Assembly (NCBI GenBank): GCA_937888365.1
Contig: CALBFA010000029.1
Coordinates: forward strand, 1-54,553
Direction: 5' to 3'
DNA from: an uncultured Fidelibacterota bacterium
GTDB lineage: Bacteria; Fidelibacterota; UBA8477; JABMPR01
DNA length: 54,553 bases
Below the pieces are notes generated by a model. That model was not told the DNA's origin and ran no database searches. It was given only the letters and a program-made list of their open reading frames with translations. Of the stretch, positions 25,367 to 34,206 are shown piece by piece; position 1 is the first letter of the stretch, and every line of letters begins with the position of its first letter. The position numbers were made by a program, and so were the translations under genes.

Positions 25367-26419
25367 TTATTCAATGAGTTGTCCTTCCCAACTACGAAGT
25401 CGTTTTTCATAGTCACTTATTGACATCTCAAGCAATAATAAAATAAAATAAAGCCATGCAAACCAGTGATACTGCTCTTTATAGTTCACAAATTCCTTAG
25501 CAGAAAAGGACTTTTTATCCATGTTAAAAATGGAGTCGGTGATGAGATTTAAGTCGCCATTTCCACTTTCGATTTGTACTGAAATACCGTTCGTTTCCTC
25601 GGCAATAAATATTAAATCTAGCATGTTGAGACGGCTCGTAACAATATTGCCATTTCTATCCTTTCGATACCCTTGAGCTTTCCCGTCTTTATTAAATTGA
25701 GGAACAGGTGTGTCCCTAGCCGAACCAATTCCGACAGTATGGACAATCACATGATTTAATTTCGCCTCTTTTGTAATTTCATCCAAGGCTCCTTCATGAT
25801 CCTCTCCATCGGAAATGAGTATCATCGTTTTGAAATGTTCATTCCCATTTTCTTCGGTTTCGTAGCTAGACATTCCGCGGGATATAGCCTCTGTAAATGA
25901 CGTCCCCTGAACCGATATCATATTTGGGCTGACTAAATCGAGCAAAAGTTCAAAGGCAGCATAATCCAGCGTCAATGGCGTTTGTAGATAGGCTTGCCCT
26001 GCGAAAATTACAAGTCCTACTCTATCACCTTTGAGATTACGAACTATTTTTTTTATTTCGAGCTTCGCTTTTTCCATACGATTTGGTTGGATGTCTTGTG
26101 CCAGCATGGAATTCGAGACGTCCAACAAGAAAAGTATATCAACGCCTTCTCGCTTAATTTCAACAGTCTCATCCGAGTATTTTGGACCTGCAAGGGCAAT
26201 GAGTCCCATCAATAGCGCACTCAATATTAACAATGTTTTTATTTTGCGTTTTCGAAATGATATCGACGAAAAAAGGTGACGAATTAAGTTGATGTCTCCT
26301 GCTTCTTCAATTTTTTTTGTTCGCCAGCGCTTGCTTCTTAAATAGAGAAACATTACATAAGGCAAAGTGCAAAATATTAAAAACCAAACCCAATTTGGAT
26401 ACATTTCAAACTGAATCAT
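25367..26419 (-). CDS. batB: BatB: membrane-anchored VWA-domain protein
   Basis: The 350-residue protein has two N-terminal membrane helices (about 8-27 and 60-77), a von Willebrand A domain (about 90-290) and a C-terminal helix near 325. The MIDAS metal site is intact: DVSNS in ILFLLDVSNSMLAQDIQP, the downstream Thr in SVQGTSFTEA, and Asp in ILISDGEDHEG. Bat proteins are tied to aerotolerance and envelope stress in Bacteroides, Leptospira and Francisella; their molecular action is unclear. The start overlaps the batA stop by one base. Confidence 0.92.
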   Translation of the reverse strand: MIQFEMYPNWVWFLIFCTLPYVMFLYLRSKRWRTKKIEEAGDINLIRHLFSSISFRKRKIKTLLILSALLMGLIALAGPKYSDETVEIKREGVDILFLLDVSNSMLAQDIQPNRMEKAKLEIKKIVRNLKGDRVGLVIFAGQAYLQTPLTLDYAAFELLLDLVSPNMISVQGTSFTEAISRGMSSYETEENGNEHFKTMILISDGEDHEGALDEITKEAKLNHVIVHTVGIGSARDTPVPQFNKDGKAQGYRKDRNGNIVTSRLNMLDLIFIAEETNGISVQIESGNGDLNLITDSIFNMDKKSFSAKEFVNYKEQYHWFAWLYFILLLLEMSISDYEKRLRSWEGQLIE

Positions 26420-27426
26420 TACGGAAAACTCCTAAATATTGTCTGTTGCAAAAGTAGTGCGAGGAGCATTAATAACAATGCAATAGCAAGTGGATAATAA
26501 AACAGCTCTTTATATTTTACATATTCTTCAACTATAAATTCTGTTTTTTCAAGTTTCGATATTTCATCATAAATATTTGTCAGTGTCGCGGAATTTGTTG
26601 CGCGGAAATACTGGCCGCCGGTTTTTTGCGCAATTTCAGTGAGTGTTTTTTCATCAATATTTACAGCCACATTCATCATTTGTGTTCCGAAAGCCGTTTT
26701 AACGGGCATTGGTGCTTCACCTTCTTTTCCGATACCAATAGTATAAATCTTAATACCAAATTGTTTCGCCATTTCAGAAGCGGTTTCAGGATTAATTTCG
26801 CCTGCATTATTCTGCCCATCGGACAAGAGGATAATGATTTTTGACTTTGCTTCGCTGTTTCGTAAGCGATTGATACCGCCTGCAATTGCAAGGCCGATTG
26901 CGGTACCATCGAATTCATCAGGCGTTATTTTGATATCCGCCACAAAAGTATTGACGCGGGATAAATCCGTCGTTAAGGGACATTGTAGAAAGCTTTCACC
27001 GGCAAAAGTTGTTAAGCCAATTCTATCAGATTTCCGCTCCGAAATAAATTTTTGGGCGACGATTTTAACGGCTTCCAAACGATTGGGCTTAAAATCCTCT
27101 GCTCTCATTGAGCCAGAGTTGTCAATACAGAGGATTATATCAATACCTTCTGCATAGACTTTTTCCTTCGCAGAACGTTGCTGAGGCCGCGCTAAAGCCA
27201 TCAAAATAAAAACTAAAGAAAGTATTTTTAACGACATAACGAAATAGCGTTTCCAAAGTCCGGAATTTAGCTTTAAGCCATCAAAAAGAGAATTGCTTGA
27301 GAATCGAAGTGTTCCCTTAAACCTCGATAAAACGACTATGTAGTAAATTATGTATGCTATTAAAAGCAAACTTCCCCATAAATATTGAGGAAGTAAAAAT
27401 TCAAAATCCGACAAAAATATCCTCAT
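26419..27426 (-). CDS. batA: BatA: membrane-anchored VWA-domain protein
   Basis: The 335-residue protein has the BatB layout: membrane helices near 12-32 and 60-80, a VWA domain at about 93-285, and a C-terminal helix at about 308-330. The MIDAS residues are seen in IILCIDNSGSMRAEDFKP, in DEFDGTAIG, and in IILLSDGQNNAGE. Partners are probably BatB and BatD. In most bat operons a MoxR ATPase and a DUF58 gene come before batA. Here gatA does, 39 bases upstream, so those partners are not local. Confidence 0.92.
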   Translation of the reverse strand: MRIFLSDFEFLLPQYLWGSLLLIAYIIYYIVVLSRFKGTLRFSSNSLFDGLKLNSGLWKRYFVMSLKILSLVFILMALARPQQRSAKEKVYAEGIDIILCIDNSGSMRAEDFKPNRLEAVKIVAQKFISERKSDRIGLTTFAGESFLQCPLTTDLSRVNTFVADIKITPDEFDGTAIGLAIAGGINRLRNSEAKSKIIILLSDGQNNAGEINPETASEMAKQFGIKIYTIGIGKEGEAPMPVKTAFGTQMMNVAVNIDEKTLTEIAQKTGGQYFRATNSATLTNIYDEISKLEKTEFIVEEYVKYKELFYYPLAIALLLMLLALLLQQTIFRSFP

Positions 27427-27465
27427 TCTAACTAAATATTAACAAAATGAATAAATCAAATTTTC

Positions 27466-28803
27466 CTATTTCTGAAAGCCTTCAATTAACGTCCCTAACT
27501 GGAAAATTGTTTCCTCTTTAAATGAGGGAGCCATAATTTGGCAACCAATCGGTAAACCATTTTTATCGTTGCCAACAGGCAAGCTCATGGCAGGTATGCC
27601 TACAAGATTTGCAGACACCGTATAAATATCATTTAAATACATCGCCATCGGATCAGTGAGTTTTTCACCACTTTTAAAAGCAGTTGTCGGTGTTGTTGGC
27701 GTAATAATGGCATCCACTTTCTTAAAAACGTTTAAATAATCCTCCTTAATAATACGACGAACTTTTTGAGCCTGACCATAAAAGGAATCATAATATCCTG
27801 ACGATAAAACATAGGTTCCGAGCATAATACGTCGCTTTACTTCGCTACCAAAACCTTTCGCTCTCGTTTGCCTAAACATCTCATCCATACTTTCATCAGA
27901 GCCGCGAAACCCATAACGGACCCCGTCATAACGTGCCAAATTGCTTGAGGCTTCAGCAGAGGAAATGATGTAATAGACGGCAATGCCGTACTCCGTATGC
28001 GGTAATGAAACTTCAATTATTTTTGCTCCAGCCGTTTCCATATTTATGATTGTCTTCCGCACCGCCTCTTCAACTTCTGGTTGAATACCTTCGCCAAAAT
28101 ATTCTTTAGGGATACCAATTGTAAATTCCGATGCAGGTCTCTTTAAATTTGCTACATAATCAGGAACGGGTACATCCATGGAGGTCGCATCAAGGGGGTC
28201 GTGGCCAGCAATAACACCCAGTATTTTGGCCGACTGCTCAACCGTTTTCGTTATGGGGCCAATTTGATCAAAGCTGGAAGCGAACGCCACTAATCCATAG
28301 CGCGACACCCTCCCATAGCTTGGTTTTAGTCCTACAACGCCGTTAAACGAGGCCGGTTGGCGCACGCTTCCACCTGTGTCAGAGCCTAAAGCATAATCAA
28401 CAAGGCCGCAGCCTACGGCAACTGTCGATCCACCTGATGAGCCCCCAGCGACACGGCTTTTGTCAACTGAATTAAAAGCGGGACCAAAGTATGAAAATTC
28501 ATTCGAGCTACCCATTGCAAATTCATCTAGATTTGTCTTTCCTGCGATTATTGCACCCGCTTTTTCAAGCTTTTGAATAACCGTAGCGGAATAAGGAACT
28601 TTGAAACCGTCCAACATTTTTGAAGCGCAGGTTAGATTAAGACCTTCGACACAAATATTGTCTTTTACGGCAACTAATTCACCTTTTAAGGGGCCATCAC
28701 AAATATTTTCAAATCTTTTATTTAAATCAATTTCATCAATTTGAATAAATGCGTTGTACTCTTTATGTAATGCGACTTTGGATAAAAAATCAGATACAGA
28801 CAT
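27466..28803 (-). CDS. gatA: Glu-tRNA(Gln)/Asp-tRNA(Asn) amidotransferase subunit A
   Basis: GatA frees ammonia from glutamine so that GatB can amidate mischarged Glu-tRNA(Gln) or Asp-tRNA(Asn). The amidase-signature catalytic set is intact: Lys in LVAVKDNICVEG, and the Ser pair in RVAGGSSGGSTVAV and GSDTGGSVRQPASFNG. At 445 residues it is about 35-40 shorter than usual, and the missing part is the N-terminal helix. An in-frame TGA just upstream rules out a longer start. gatB and gatC are elsewhere. The start overlaps the tatA stop by one base (TAATG), so the two are coupled. Confidence 0.95.
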   Translation of the reverse strand: MSVSDFLSKVALHKEYNAFIQIDEIDLNKRFENICDGPLKGELVAVKDNICVEGLNLTCASKMLDGFKVPYSATVIQKLEKAGAIIAGKTNLDEFAMGSSNEFSYFGPAFNSVDKSRVAGGSSGGSTVAVGCGLVDYALGSDTGGSVRQPASFNGVVGLKPSYGRVSRYGLVAFASSFDQIGPITKTVEQSAKILGVIAGHDPLDATSMDVPVPDYVANLKRPASEFTIGIPKEYFGEGIQPEVEEAVRKTIINMETAGAKIIEVSLPHTEYGIAVYYIISSAEASSNLARYDGVRYGFRGSDESMDEMFRQTRAKGFGSEVKRRIMLGTYVLSSGYYDSFYGQAQKVRRIIKEDYLNVFKKVDAIITPTTPTTAFKSGEKLTDPMAMYLNDIYTVSANLVGIPAMSLPVGNDKNGLPIGCQIMAPSFKEETIFQLGTLIEGFQK

Positions 28804-29015
28804 TAATTGTTTTCAGACTCCGGTTTTTTTTCATCTGAATCAGTATCTTTTTTCCCTGATTTTTCAACGTCATCATTAAGGCCATTTAAGGCGCCTTTAA
28901 ATTCACGAATACCTTTTCCAAGGCCTTTTGCCATTTCTGGCAAGCGTTTAGCCCCAAAAAATATCAGTACAAATAGAGCTATGATGACAAGCTCCCAACC
29001 TCCAGGTAATCCCAT
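28803..29015 (-). CDS. tatA: Sec-independent protein translocase TatA
   Basis: TatA forms the pore of the twin-arginine export path for folded proteins. The 70-residue protein has a short periplasmic N-terminus, one membrane helix (WELVIIALFVLIFFGAKRLP), the FGAKRLPEMA hinge and an amphipathic helix (KGLGKGIREFKGALNG), ending in an acidic tail. The Tat hallmark FGxK/RxLPE is present. TatB- or TatE-like naming is possible, but length and hinge fit TatA best. tatC is not in the window. An apparent Tat substrate, the S66 peptidase at 48590-49645, is. Confidence 0.93.
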   Translation of the reverse strand: MGLPGGWELVIIALFVLIFFGAKRLPEMAKGLGKGIREFKGALNGLNDDVEKSGKKDTDSDEKKPESENN

Positions 29016-29047
29016 GTTATCTCCTAATTCTTATTTTTATAAAATTA

Positions 29048-29332
29048 TTATGCACGATAATATCTCAAAAGATAATAGGATATTCCTATTCCAATTAAGC
29101 CAATTACGTTCACTCTTAAAATGAAACCTAGTGTTAAAACAATGACATTGAAATCTAAAACCATCGGTTCTTTAAATCCAAAACTACTTGAGTCCCACGT
29201 AAGCAATAGAAAATCTTTGATGACACTTTGAGGCAATAATGCCCCTAAAATGTCGCCAATCACTGATCCCAAAATAGTGCCTAGGAGCAATGACAATATG
29301 ATTATTTTAATATTTCTACTTTTAGGATTCAT
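29048..29332 (-). CDS. Small membrane protein (DUF4321-like)
   Basis: This 94-residue protein has two or three hydrophobic helices: IIILSLLLGTILGSVIGDILG near 9-29, and VIVLTLGFILRVNVIGLIGIG near 62-82. The N-terminal GTILGSVIG pattern and the overall length resemble the DUF4321 family, small inner-membrane proteins without known function. It sits directly after pssA (adjacent, no gap) and 32 bases before tatA, so it is co-transcribed with lipid and export genes. I infer no function. Confidence 0.65.
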   Translation of the reverse strand: MNPKSRNIKIIILSLLLGTILGSVIGDILGALLPQSVIKDFLLLTWDSSSFGFKEPMVLDFNVIVLTLGFILRVNVIGLIGIGISYYLLRYYRA

Positions 29333-30118
29333 TTACACGTCTTCCTTCTTTTCATATTCCATTTCCATACGGGCAATTGACGTCCATTTAATAATTCCAC
29401 CTAAAATGATTAACAAACTAATTGGCATCAACGTGAAACCATTGGTATAAAATATTGAAATAATCAGAACCAATAATAGATAAAACTTCCAGGATTCTTT
29501 TCCTATAAATGTGATAGGAGGAAATTTTGGAAACGGAATTTTCGAGATCATTAAAAAAGAAATTAGCATGATAAAAGGGAGCACTGTCCGACCGTTTCCC
29601 TGGATTACGTGTGGTGTCCAATGGAGAAATGGATATTGGGACAATTGCGAAAAGAACAAGTAAATACCCACAATAGTCATAGCGGCAAGGGGAGTTGGGA
29701 TGCCTATAAAACCAGCTTTTTGATCATTCTCAGCTTCGATATTAAATTTTGCGAGTCGTATGGCACCCATCATAAGAGGAATGAATGCGAAGAAACCACC
29801 GATATATAAATCGAGAGGTCGCGCCCACACCATATATACAAACACGGCTGGCGCTGCGCAAAACGTAATAATATCGGCTAAGGAGTCAAATTGGATACCA
29901 AAATCCGATGTCGAATTTAGAGCCCGTGCAATTTTACCATCAACACTGTCAAATAAGGCACCATAAATAATATACATTGCTGCTAGATGGAATTCGCCAC
30001 GCATGGATGCCAGTATCGATAAAAAGCCAAAAAACATATTTACAATCGTAAATAGGCTAGGAATCATGGCTTTATTCACACGTCGGTGCTTTTGTTTATT
30101 GGAAATAATTTTACCCAT
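29333..30118 (-). CDS. pssA: CDP-diacylglycerol-serine O-phosphatidyltransferase
   Basis: PssA joins serine to CDP-diacylglycerol to make phosphatidylserine at the inner membrane. The CDP-alcohol phosphotransferase motif is complete: DGKIARALNSTSDFGIQFD followed by SLAD, near residues 60-82. About seven membrane helices follow. I chose ATG 30118 (261 residues, MGKIISNKQKHRR), preceded by AGAGGAG seven bases upstream; the longer frame reads back into psd. It starts one base after the psd stop, so the two PE-synthesis steps are one unit. Confidence 0.94.
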   Translation of the reverse strand: MGKIISNKQKHRRVNKAMIPSLFTIVNMFFGFLSILASMRGEFHLAAMYIIYGALFDSVDGKIARALNSTSDFGIQFDSLADIITFCAAPAVFVYMVWARPLDLYIGGFFAFIPLMMGAIRLAKFNIEAENDQKAGFIGIPTPLAAMTIVGIYLFFSQLSQYPFLHWTPHVIQGNGRTVLPFIMLISFLMISKIPFPKFPPITFIGKESWKFYLLLVLIISIFYTNGFTLMPISLLIILGGIIKWTSIARMEMEYEKKEDV

Positions 30119-30119
30119 T

Positions 30120-30761
30120 TTAAGCTCCTCTAGTTGCAAGAATCGTGATACCACCTTTGACGGCTTGTTTAGCTTCGATTAAAATTTGGCTGGTTCTGGG
30201 TAAAATGATGTCCATTCTACTCCCAAATTTTATCATGCCGTATCGTTCGCCTTGTGACACATTATCACCAACTTTTAAATAGTTAATAATCCGTCGGGCC
30301 ACAACACCTGAAATTTGCGAAAACTTAATTCGGTAATCGCCATGGCTTAAACCAACAACACTTTGTTCATTTACTTCTGATGCATCAGGTGCAAATGCAG
30401 CCTTAAACAAACCATATTTATAATCTACAAAATCAATTTTTCCATCAATAGGTATTCGATTTATGTGAACATTGAATGGCGATAAAAACATTGTCACGCG
30501 TACTGCGTCGCCAATCCATTCATCACTCACATTTTCTATCGATATTATGGTACCATCTCCAGGGCTTAATATATTGTTATCACACACTTTAATAAGGCGT
30601 TCAGGGTCACGGAAAAAATATAATGTAAAAGCCAAAAAGAGTCCCGACATACTACTGAGTATTTTCCAATAAAAGTCATCTGGGTAAATAAAACTAAAAA
30701 ACGCTAAAACCATTACGATTGCAAAAGCAAAAATTATATTTGCTACACCTTCTTTAGCCAA
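30120..30761 (-). CDS. psd: Phosphatidylserine decarboxylase (short, archaeal-type form)
   Basis: Psd turns phosphatidylserine into phosphatidylethanolamine using a pyruvoyl group made by self-cleavage. The 213-residue protein is the short form. Two N-terminal membrane helices are at about 5-25 and 30-47. The phospho-serine handling residues are seen in LSPFNVHINRIP, and the cleavage site is FGSRMD (cut between Gly and Ser), in place of the LGST of E. coli. FGSR is normal for the short class. With pssA it forms a full PS-to-PE path. Confidence 0.94.
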   Translation of the reverse strand: MAKEGVANIIFAFAIVMVLAFFSFIYPDDFYWKILSSMSGLFLAFTLYFFRDPERLIKVCDNNILSPGDGTIISIENVSDEWIGDAVRVTMFLSPFNVHINRIPIDGKIDFVDYKYGLFKAAFAPDASEVNEQSVVGLSHGDYRIKFSQISGVVARRIINYLKVGDNVSQGERYGMIKFGSRMDIILPRTSQILIEAKQAVKGGITILATRGA

Positions 30762-30837
30762 TGCGAATACTTCTCACTTTCATAGCTACCAAGCTAACTG
30801 AAGCCAAAAGGAATAAAATATTTGTTTTTACCAATTT

Positions 30838-32031
30838 TTAACCACCAAGATTAACCGACTTATTTAATCGGACCCCGTTTCGCCAAATATTCATCACGAT
30901 AGAGTCCCCTTTTCGGAGGTCTTGAGCGCGGATATAATTAAAAATATCAAGGTCACTTTTTACCCGTTTAGAGTCCAAACCTATTATAATATCACCCACT
31001 TCGACACCCGCTTTGTCTGCTTCTGAATCCTTCACAACGTCCACTACGAGAACGCCATAATTATATTCAACACCCAAAGTCTGTGCTAATTGGGCATCTA
31101 AATTTTGAACCGCAAGTCCTGTGGCAAAAGAGCGATCCACGAAACCATTTTCTTTAAGTTCATTGATAATTTCTATAGCGAAGTTTATGGGTATGGCAAA
31201 GCCAATTCCAATTGAACCTGTTGATTGGTTTCCTCCTGTAAAAATAAACGTGTTGATTCCCATCACTTCGCCTCTGCTATTTAACAAAGGTCCACCCGAA
31301 TTGCCCGAATTAATCGATGCATCCGTCTGAATCATATCCGTATAAAGTTGGCCACTCTTTTGAATCCCAAAATCCATATGAAGACTACTGACGATTCCAG
31401 CCGTCGCGATCGCTTTTTGTGTTTCACTAAAGAGTCCAAATGGATTGCCCAAGGCGATAGTCCATTCTCCCACCATGACTTCATCTGAATTGGTCGTTTC
31501 AATAAAAGGAAATTCATGATTCGCATCTATTTTGAGAACGGCCAAATCTGTTTTCTGATCAATTCCGATAAGTGTAGCCGCATGTTGTTCACCACCTTCC
31601 AAAATAATGGAAATCTCCGTAGCATCCTCAACAACATGAGCATTTGTAATGACGTATCCGGTTGGATCTTGAATAAAACCTGAGCCTAAGGATTGGGCTT
31701 TCTGCTCATACATATGCGGCATGTTTGGCATTAAAAATCGCCAAAATGGATCCGAGAATAAGGGTGATTGCTTGTATTTAACAGTTGTGGCTGTGATGCC
31801 AACGACTCCGGGTGTTGCGATTCTAATGGCCGATGTAATAGCAGTCTCTCGATTCCTAAATATGTCATCGTTTGATGGCAAACGGCTGTTCATTTTCTCA
31901 GAAACAACATCATTTACCATTAAATTTGAATCTGTTTGCCACAGTCTTACTTCTTTTATCGCAATAATAAAAACGATAAGCATAATCGTTATAGAAAAAA
32001 TGAGAAGTGTTAAAGGTTTAATTATTTTCAT
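30838..32031 (-). CDS. htrA: HtrA/DegP-family periplasmic serine protease
   Basis: This 397-residue trypsin-like protease has an N-terminal membrane anchor (about 6-25) and acts in the periplasm on damaged or signalling proteins. The catalytic triad is visible: His in TNAHVVEDA, Asp in QKTDLAVLKID, and Ser in NSGNSGGPLLN. One PDZ domain occupies about 290-390 (VLVVDVVKDSEADKAGVEVGD). A single PDZ and membrane anchor make it DegS- or HtrA-like rather than DegP. It follows truA by nine bases and precedes psd. Confidence 0.93.
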   Translation of the reverse strand: MKIIKPLTLLIFSITIMLIVFIIAIKEVRLWQTDSNLMVNDVVSEKMNSRLPSNDDIFRNRETAITSAIRIATPGVVGITATTVKYKQSPLFSDPFWRFLMPNMPHMYEQKAQSLGSGFIQDPTGYVITNAHVVEDATEISIILEGGEQHAATLIGIDQKTDLAVLKIDANHEFPFIETTNSDEVMVGEWTIALGNPFGLFSETQKAIATAGIVSSLHMDFGIQKSGQLYTDMIQTDASINSGNSGGPLLNSRGEVMGINTFIFTGGNQSTGSIGIGFAIPINFAIEIINELKENGFVDRSFATGLAVQNLDAQLAQTLGVEYNYGVLVVDVVKDSEADKAGVEVGDIIIGLDSKRVKSDLDIFNYIRAQDLRKGDSIVMNIWRNGVRLNKSVNLGG

Positions 32032-32040
32032 CTTAACTAC

Positions 32041-32796
32041 CTATATTTTTAGGTTCATGCTTTCGGGATATTCAACAGTTTTTAAAACAAGTCCCGTGGC
32101 TGCAGCTTTAACTACATTACTTTGCTTGTCAGGATTGTCTAGAAAATGTTTTATTTTATCGATGGATAACTTATGCCTTGAAATTTCAATCATGCAACCC
32201 ACTAATAATCTTACCATATGATGCAAAAAACGATTCCCTGCTATATGATAATCAAAGCCATCTTCTGTTTGAATCCATTCTGATGTCGTTATATTGCACA
32301 TCATATTCTTCGTATCCGTTTTGCTCGAGCAAAAACTTGAAAAATCATGTATACCTAAGATTGGTATAGCGCCTTGCTTTAATAAGTCAAAATCTAGAAC
32401 TTTCTGAGTTTGCCAAACAGTATTTCGATAAAGTGCCGTGGGGCATGTAAATATATGATAGACATAGCTGCGGTGCATCGCCGAAAATCGAGCATGAAAA
32501 TCAGCCTCAACCCTTTGTGCTGCTAGCATTACAATGTCTTTTGGGAGCATCGAATTAAGTGCTTTTGGCAGTGATTCAATTTTAATACGAGCATCGGGGA
32601 TATCAAAATGAATACATTGGTTTAAAGCGTGAACACCCGCATCCGTACGCCCCGAAGCCATCACGGGAATACGGACATGGTAAAGCTTAGACAAGGCGGC
32701 CTCAATTTGGCCTTGAACCGTCATCAGGGCATCTGGTTGCAGTTGCCAACCCCAATAGTGGGTTCCGTCATATTCAACTCGGCTCGCGACTCTCAT
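32041..32796 (-). CDS. truA: tRNA pseudouridine(38-40) synthase TruA
   Basis: TruA makes pseudouridine at positions 38-40 in the anticodon arm of many tRNAs. The 251-residue protein has YDGTHYWGWQLQPD near its N-terminus, the catalytic Asp in ASGRTDAGVHALNQ, and a C-terminal FLHHMVRLLVGCMIEISR. I chose ATG 32796 over a longer frame because AGGTGGAG precedes it and it overlaps the upstream stop as ATGA. The EcfT-like-truA order is shared with Firmicutes ecfT-truA. Confidence 0.96.
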   Translation of the reverse strand: MRVASRVEYDGTHYWGWQLQPDALMTVQGQIEAALSKLYHVRIPVMASGRTDAGVHALNQCIHFDIPDARIKIESLPKALNSMLPKDIVMLAAQRVEADFHARFSAMHRSYVYHIFTCPTALYRNTVWQTQKVLDFDLLKQGAIPILGIHDFSSFCSSKTDTKNMMCNITTSEWIQTEDGFDYHIAGNRFLHHMVRLLVGCMIEISRHKLSIDKIKHFLDNPDKQSNVVKAAATGLVLKTVEYPESMNLKI

Positions 32797-33578
32797 TCTT
32801 TGCTCCACCTCATTAAAAACAGTATCGCACCCCACGCAGAGAGAATTGTCCACAAACCAAACAACGGAAAACTTAAGAAATAAATGCCTATTCCTATCAA
32901 CAGCCAAAAGATTAAAGCATTAAAATCAAATTGAATCATCTCATCATGTTTTAATTTTGAGTGTCTCAGCGCCAAGGTATCGCCTATTTTTATGGAATCG
33001 CGTATAGATAAAGCAATACCAGCTTTCACAAGTATCGCCATTTTTTTGACTCGCATAAGCAATGAGCTCCGCTCTTTTATGGATGAATCAAATATTCGAT
33101 GTGTAAACTCCAATGATTGAATGGTTATTTGTTGCGACGGAATTATTCTTACAATCGTAATGATTAATAGGTTGAGTTTTTTATTGGAGAGTCCAAAATA
33201 TTTGAATATCTGAGTTAACTGTAAAACGTCATTCATGCGAATATGAGTGAATTGTTCAATTTTTGAAAACAGTATTAACGGTACAGAAAATCGTGAAATC
33301 GATCCAACAAAATAATGTATAATCTGTGGGGAATATTCTCCCTTTCTCACCCATAATATTAAGGCATCCCTATAGAAAGAAGAAAAAACAAACTGAAAAA
33401 ACGACATAAGTAAAATGATTGGAATAACGCGTTTAAAAAGGCTCTTTAAGCTGTTTTCATTGAACATCGAAAATAATATTGTAGCAATTAAGACAAGTAC
33501 AGGCCATATCGTTATCTTCACTAGCCAAAGACTAACAATCAGCAAAAACAATGAAAATAGATGTAACCACGTTTTCAA
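32793..33578 (-). CDS. EcfT/CbiQ-like membrane protein
   Basis: The 261-residue membrane protein has two hydrophobic segments in the first 45 residues, two more before about 120, a charged cytoplasmic stretch (about 130-215) and two C-terminal helices. The central amphipathic region (RIIPSQQITIQSLEFTHRIF, and SIRDSIKIGDTLALRHSKLK) resembles the coupling helices of ECF T components. Such proteins couple ATPases to vitamin- or metal-binding S components. No ecfA or S component is near. It starts at TTG 33578 with AGAGGTGA upstream, and its stop overlaps truA. I hold the family call with moderate confidence. Confidence 0.55.
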   Translation of the reverse strand: MKTWLHLFSLFLLIVSLWLVKITIWPVLVLIATILFSMFNENSLKSLFKRVIPIILLMSFFQFVFSSFYRDALILWVRKGEYSPQIIHYFVGSISRFSVPLILFSKIEQFTHIRMNDVLQLTQIFKYFGLSNKKLNLLIITIVRIIPSQQITIQSLEFTHRIFDSSIKERSSLLMRVKKMAILVKAGIALSIRDSIKIGDTLALRHSKLKHDEMIQFDFNALIFWLLIGIGIYFLSFPLFGLWTILSAWGAILFLMRWSKE

Positions 33579-33591
33579 AAATAGGTCACCT

Positions 33592-34206
33592 CTAAAAAGT
33601 AAAAGAGATTTGTATCCCTTTTAGATTATGACTGAGCAATGAGACAGAATGTAACTGAACCTTCGTTTTTGATAGCAAAAGAGCATCGACACCACTTAAA
33701 ACATGGTTAAGGGCAATTGCGCCAAAAGCATAGCTCAAATTTCGTTTTGATTGATAATAATCGGCTTTAATGCGTTTGTAGTTCGTTTCATTTTCAACAT
33801 AATTCCAACTCCATCCAAAACCTAAAGGTTCAGAATATAAATCAAAATATTGACGCCTTCTTAATGCGTCTTCATTGTAACTTGACATATTCGTGTAATT
33901 GCCAATGTCATCATAAAAGCGTTCTGTTTTTCCATTGGGATTTACAATACCAGCATTTTGAACTGCAAATAATGACATCGCTTCATAATTATGCTTGACT
34001 TGCATATTGAGCATAACAGCCGACAAAATAGTAAAAACTTCCGCGGTAACGAAATATTCACCACGCCTAAGTTCACCCAATGAGCGTTGACCCCAACCAG
34101 GAACAATGAGACTTTTTAGAGTCTGACTTTTAGAAAAAGATTGTGCGAAGGTGACGTTCATCGCCATTAATCCGATCATTATTATTAAAATAATCCTATT
34201 TTTCAA
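33592..34206 (-). CDS. DUF5683-like envelope protein
   Basis: The 204-residue protein has a signal peptide (LIIMIGLMAMNVTFAQ, cut near residue 21) and then SLIVPGWGQRSLGELRRGEYF, which matches the conserved opening of DUF5683 proteins (IPGWGQ plus a basic patch). Two weak hydrophobic stretches follow (EVFTILSAVMLNM; SYAFGAIALNHVLSGVDALLL). No enzymatic motif is visible. It begins with TTG 34206 just inside the lnt stop (four-base overlap), with AAGGAG six bases upstream, so it is coupled to lnt and probably envelope-related. Confidence 0.7.
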   Translation of the reverse strand: MKNRIILIIMIGLMAMNVTFAQSFSKSQTLKSLIVPGWGQRSLGELRRGEYFVTAEVFTILSAVMLNMQVKHNYEAMSLFAVQNAGIVNPNGKTERFYDDIGNYTNMSSYNEDALRRRQYFDLYSEPLGFGWSWNYVENETNYKRIKADYYQSKRNLSYAFGAIALNHVLSGVDALLLSKTKVQLHSVSLLSHNLKGIQISFTF

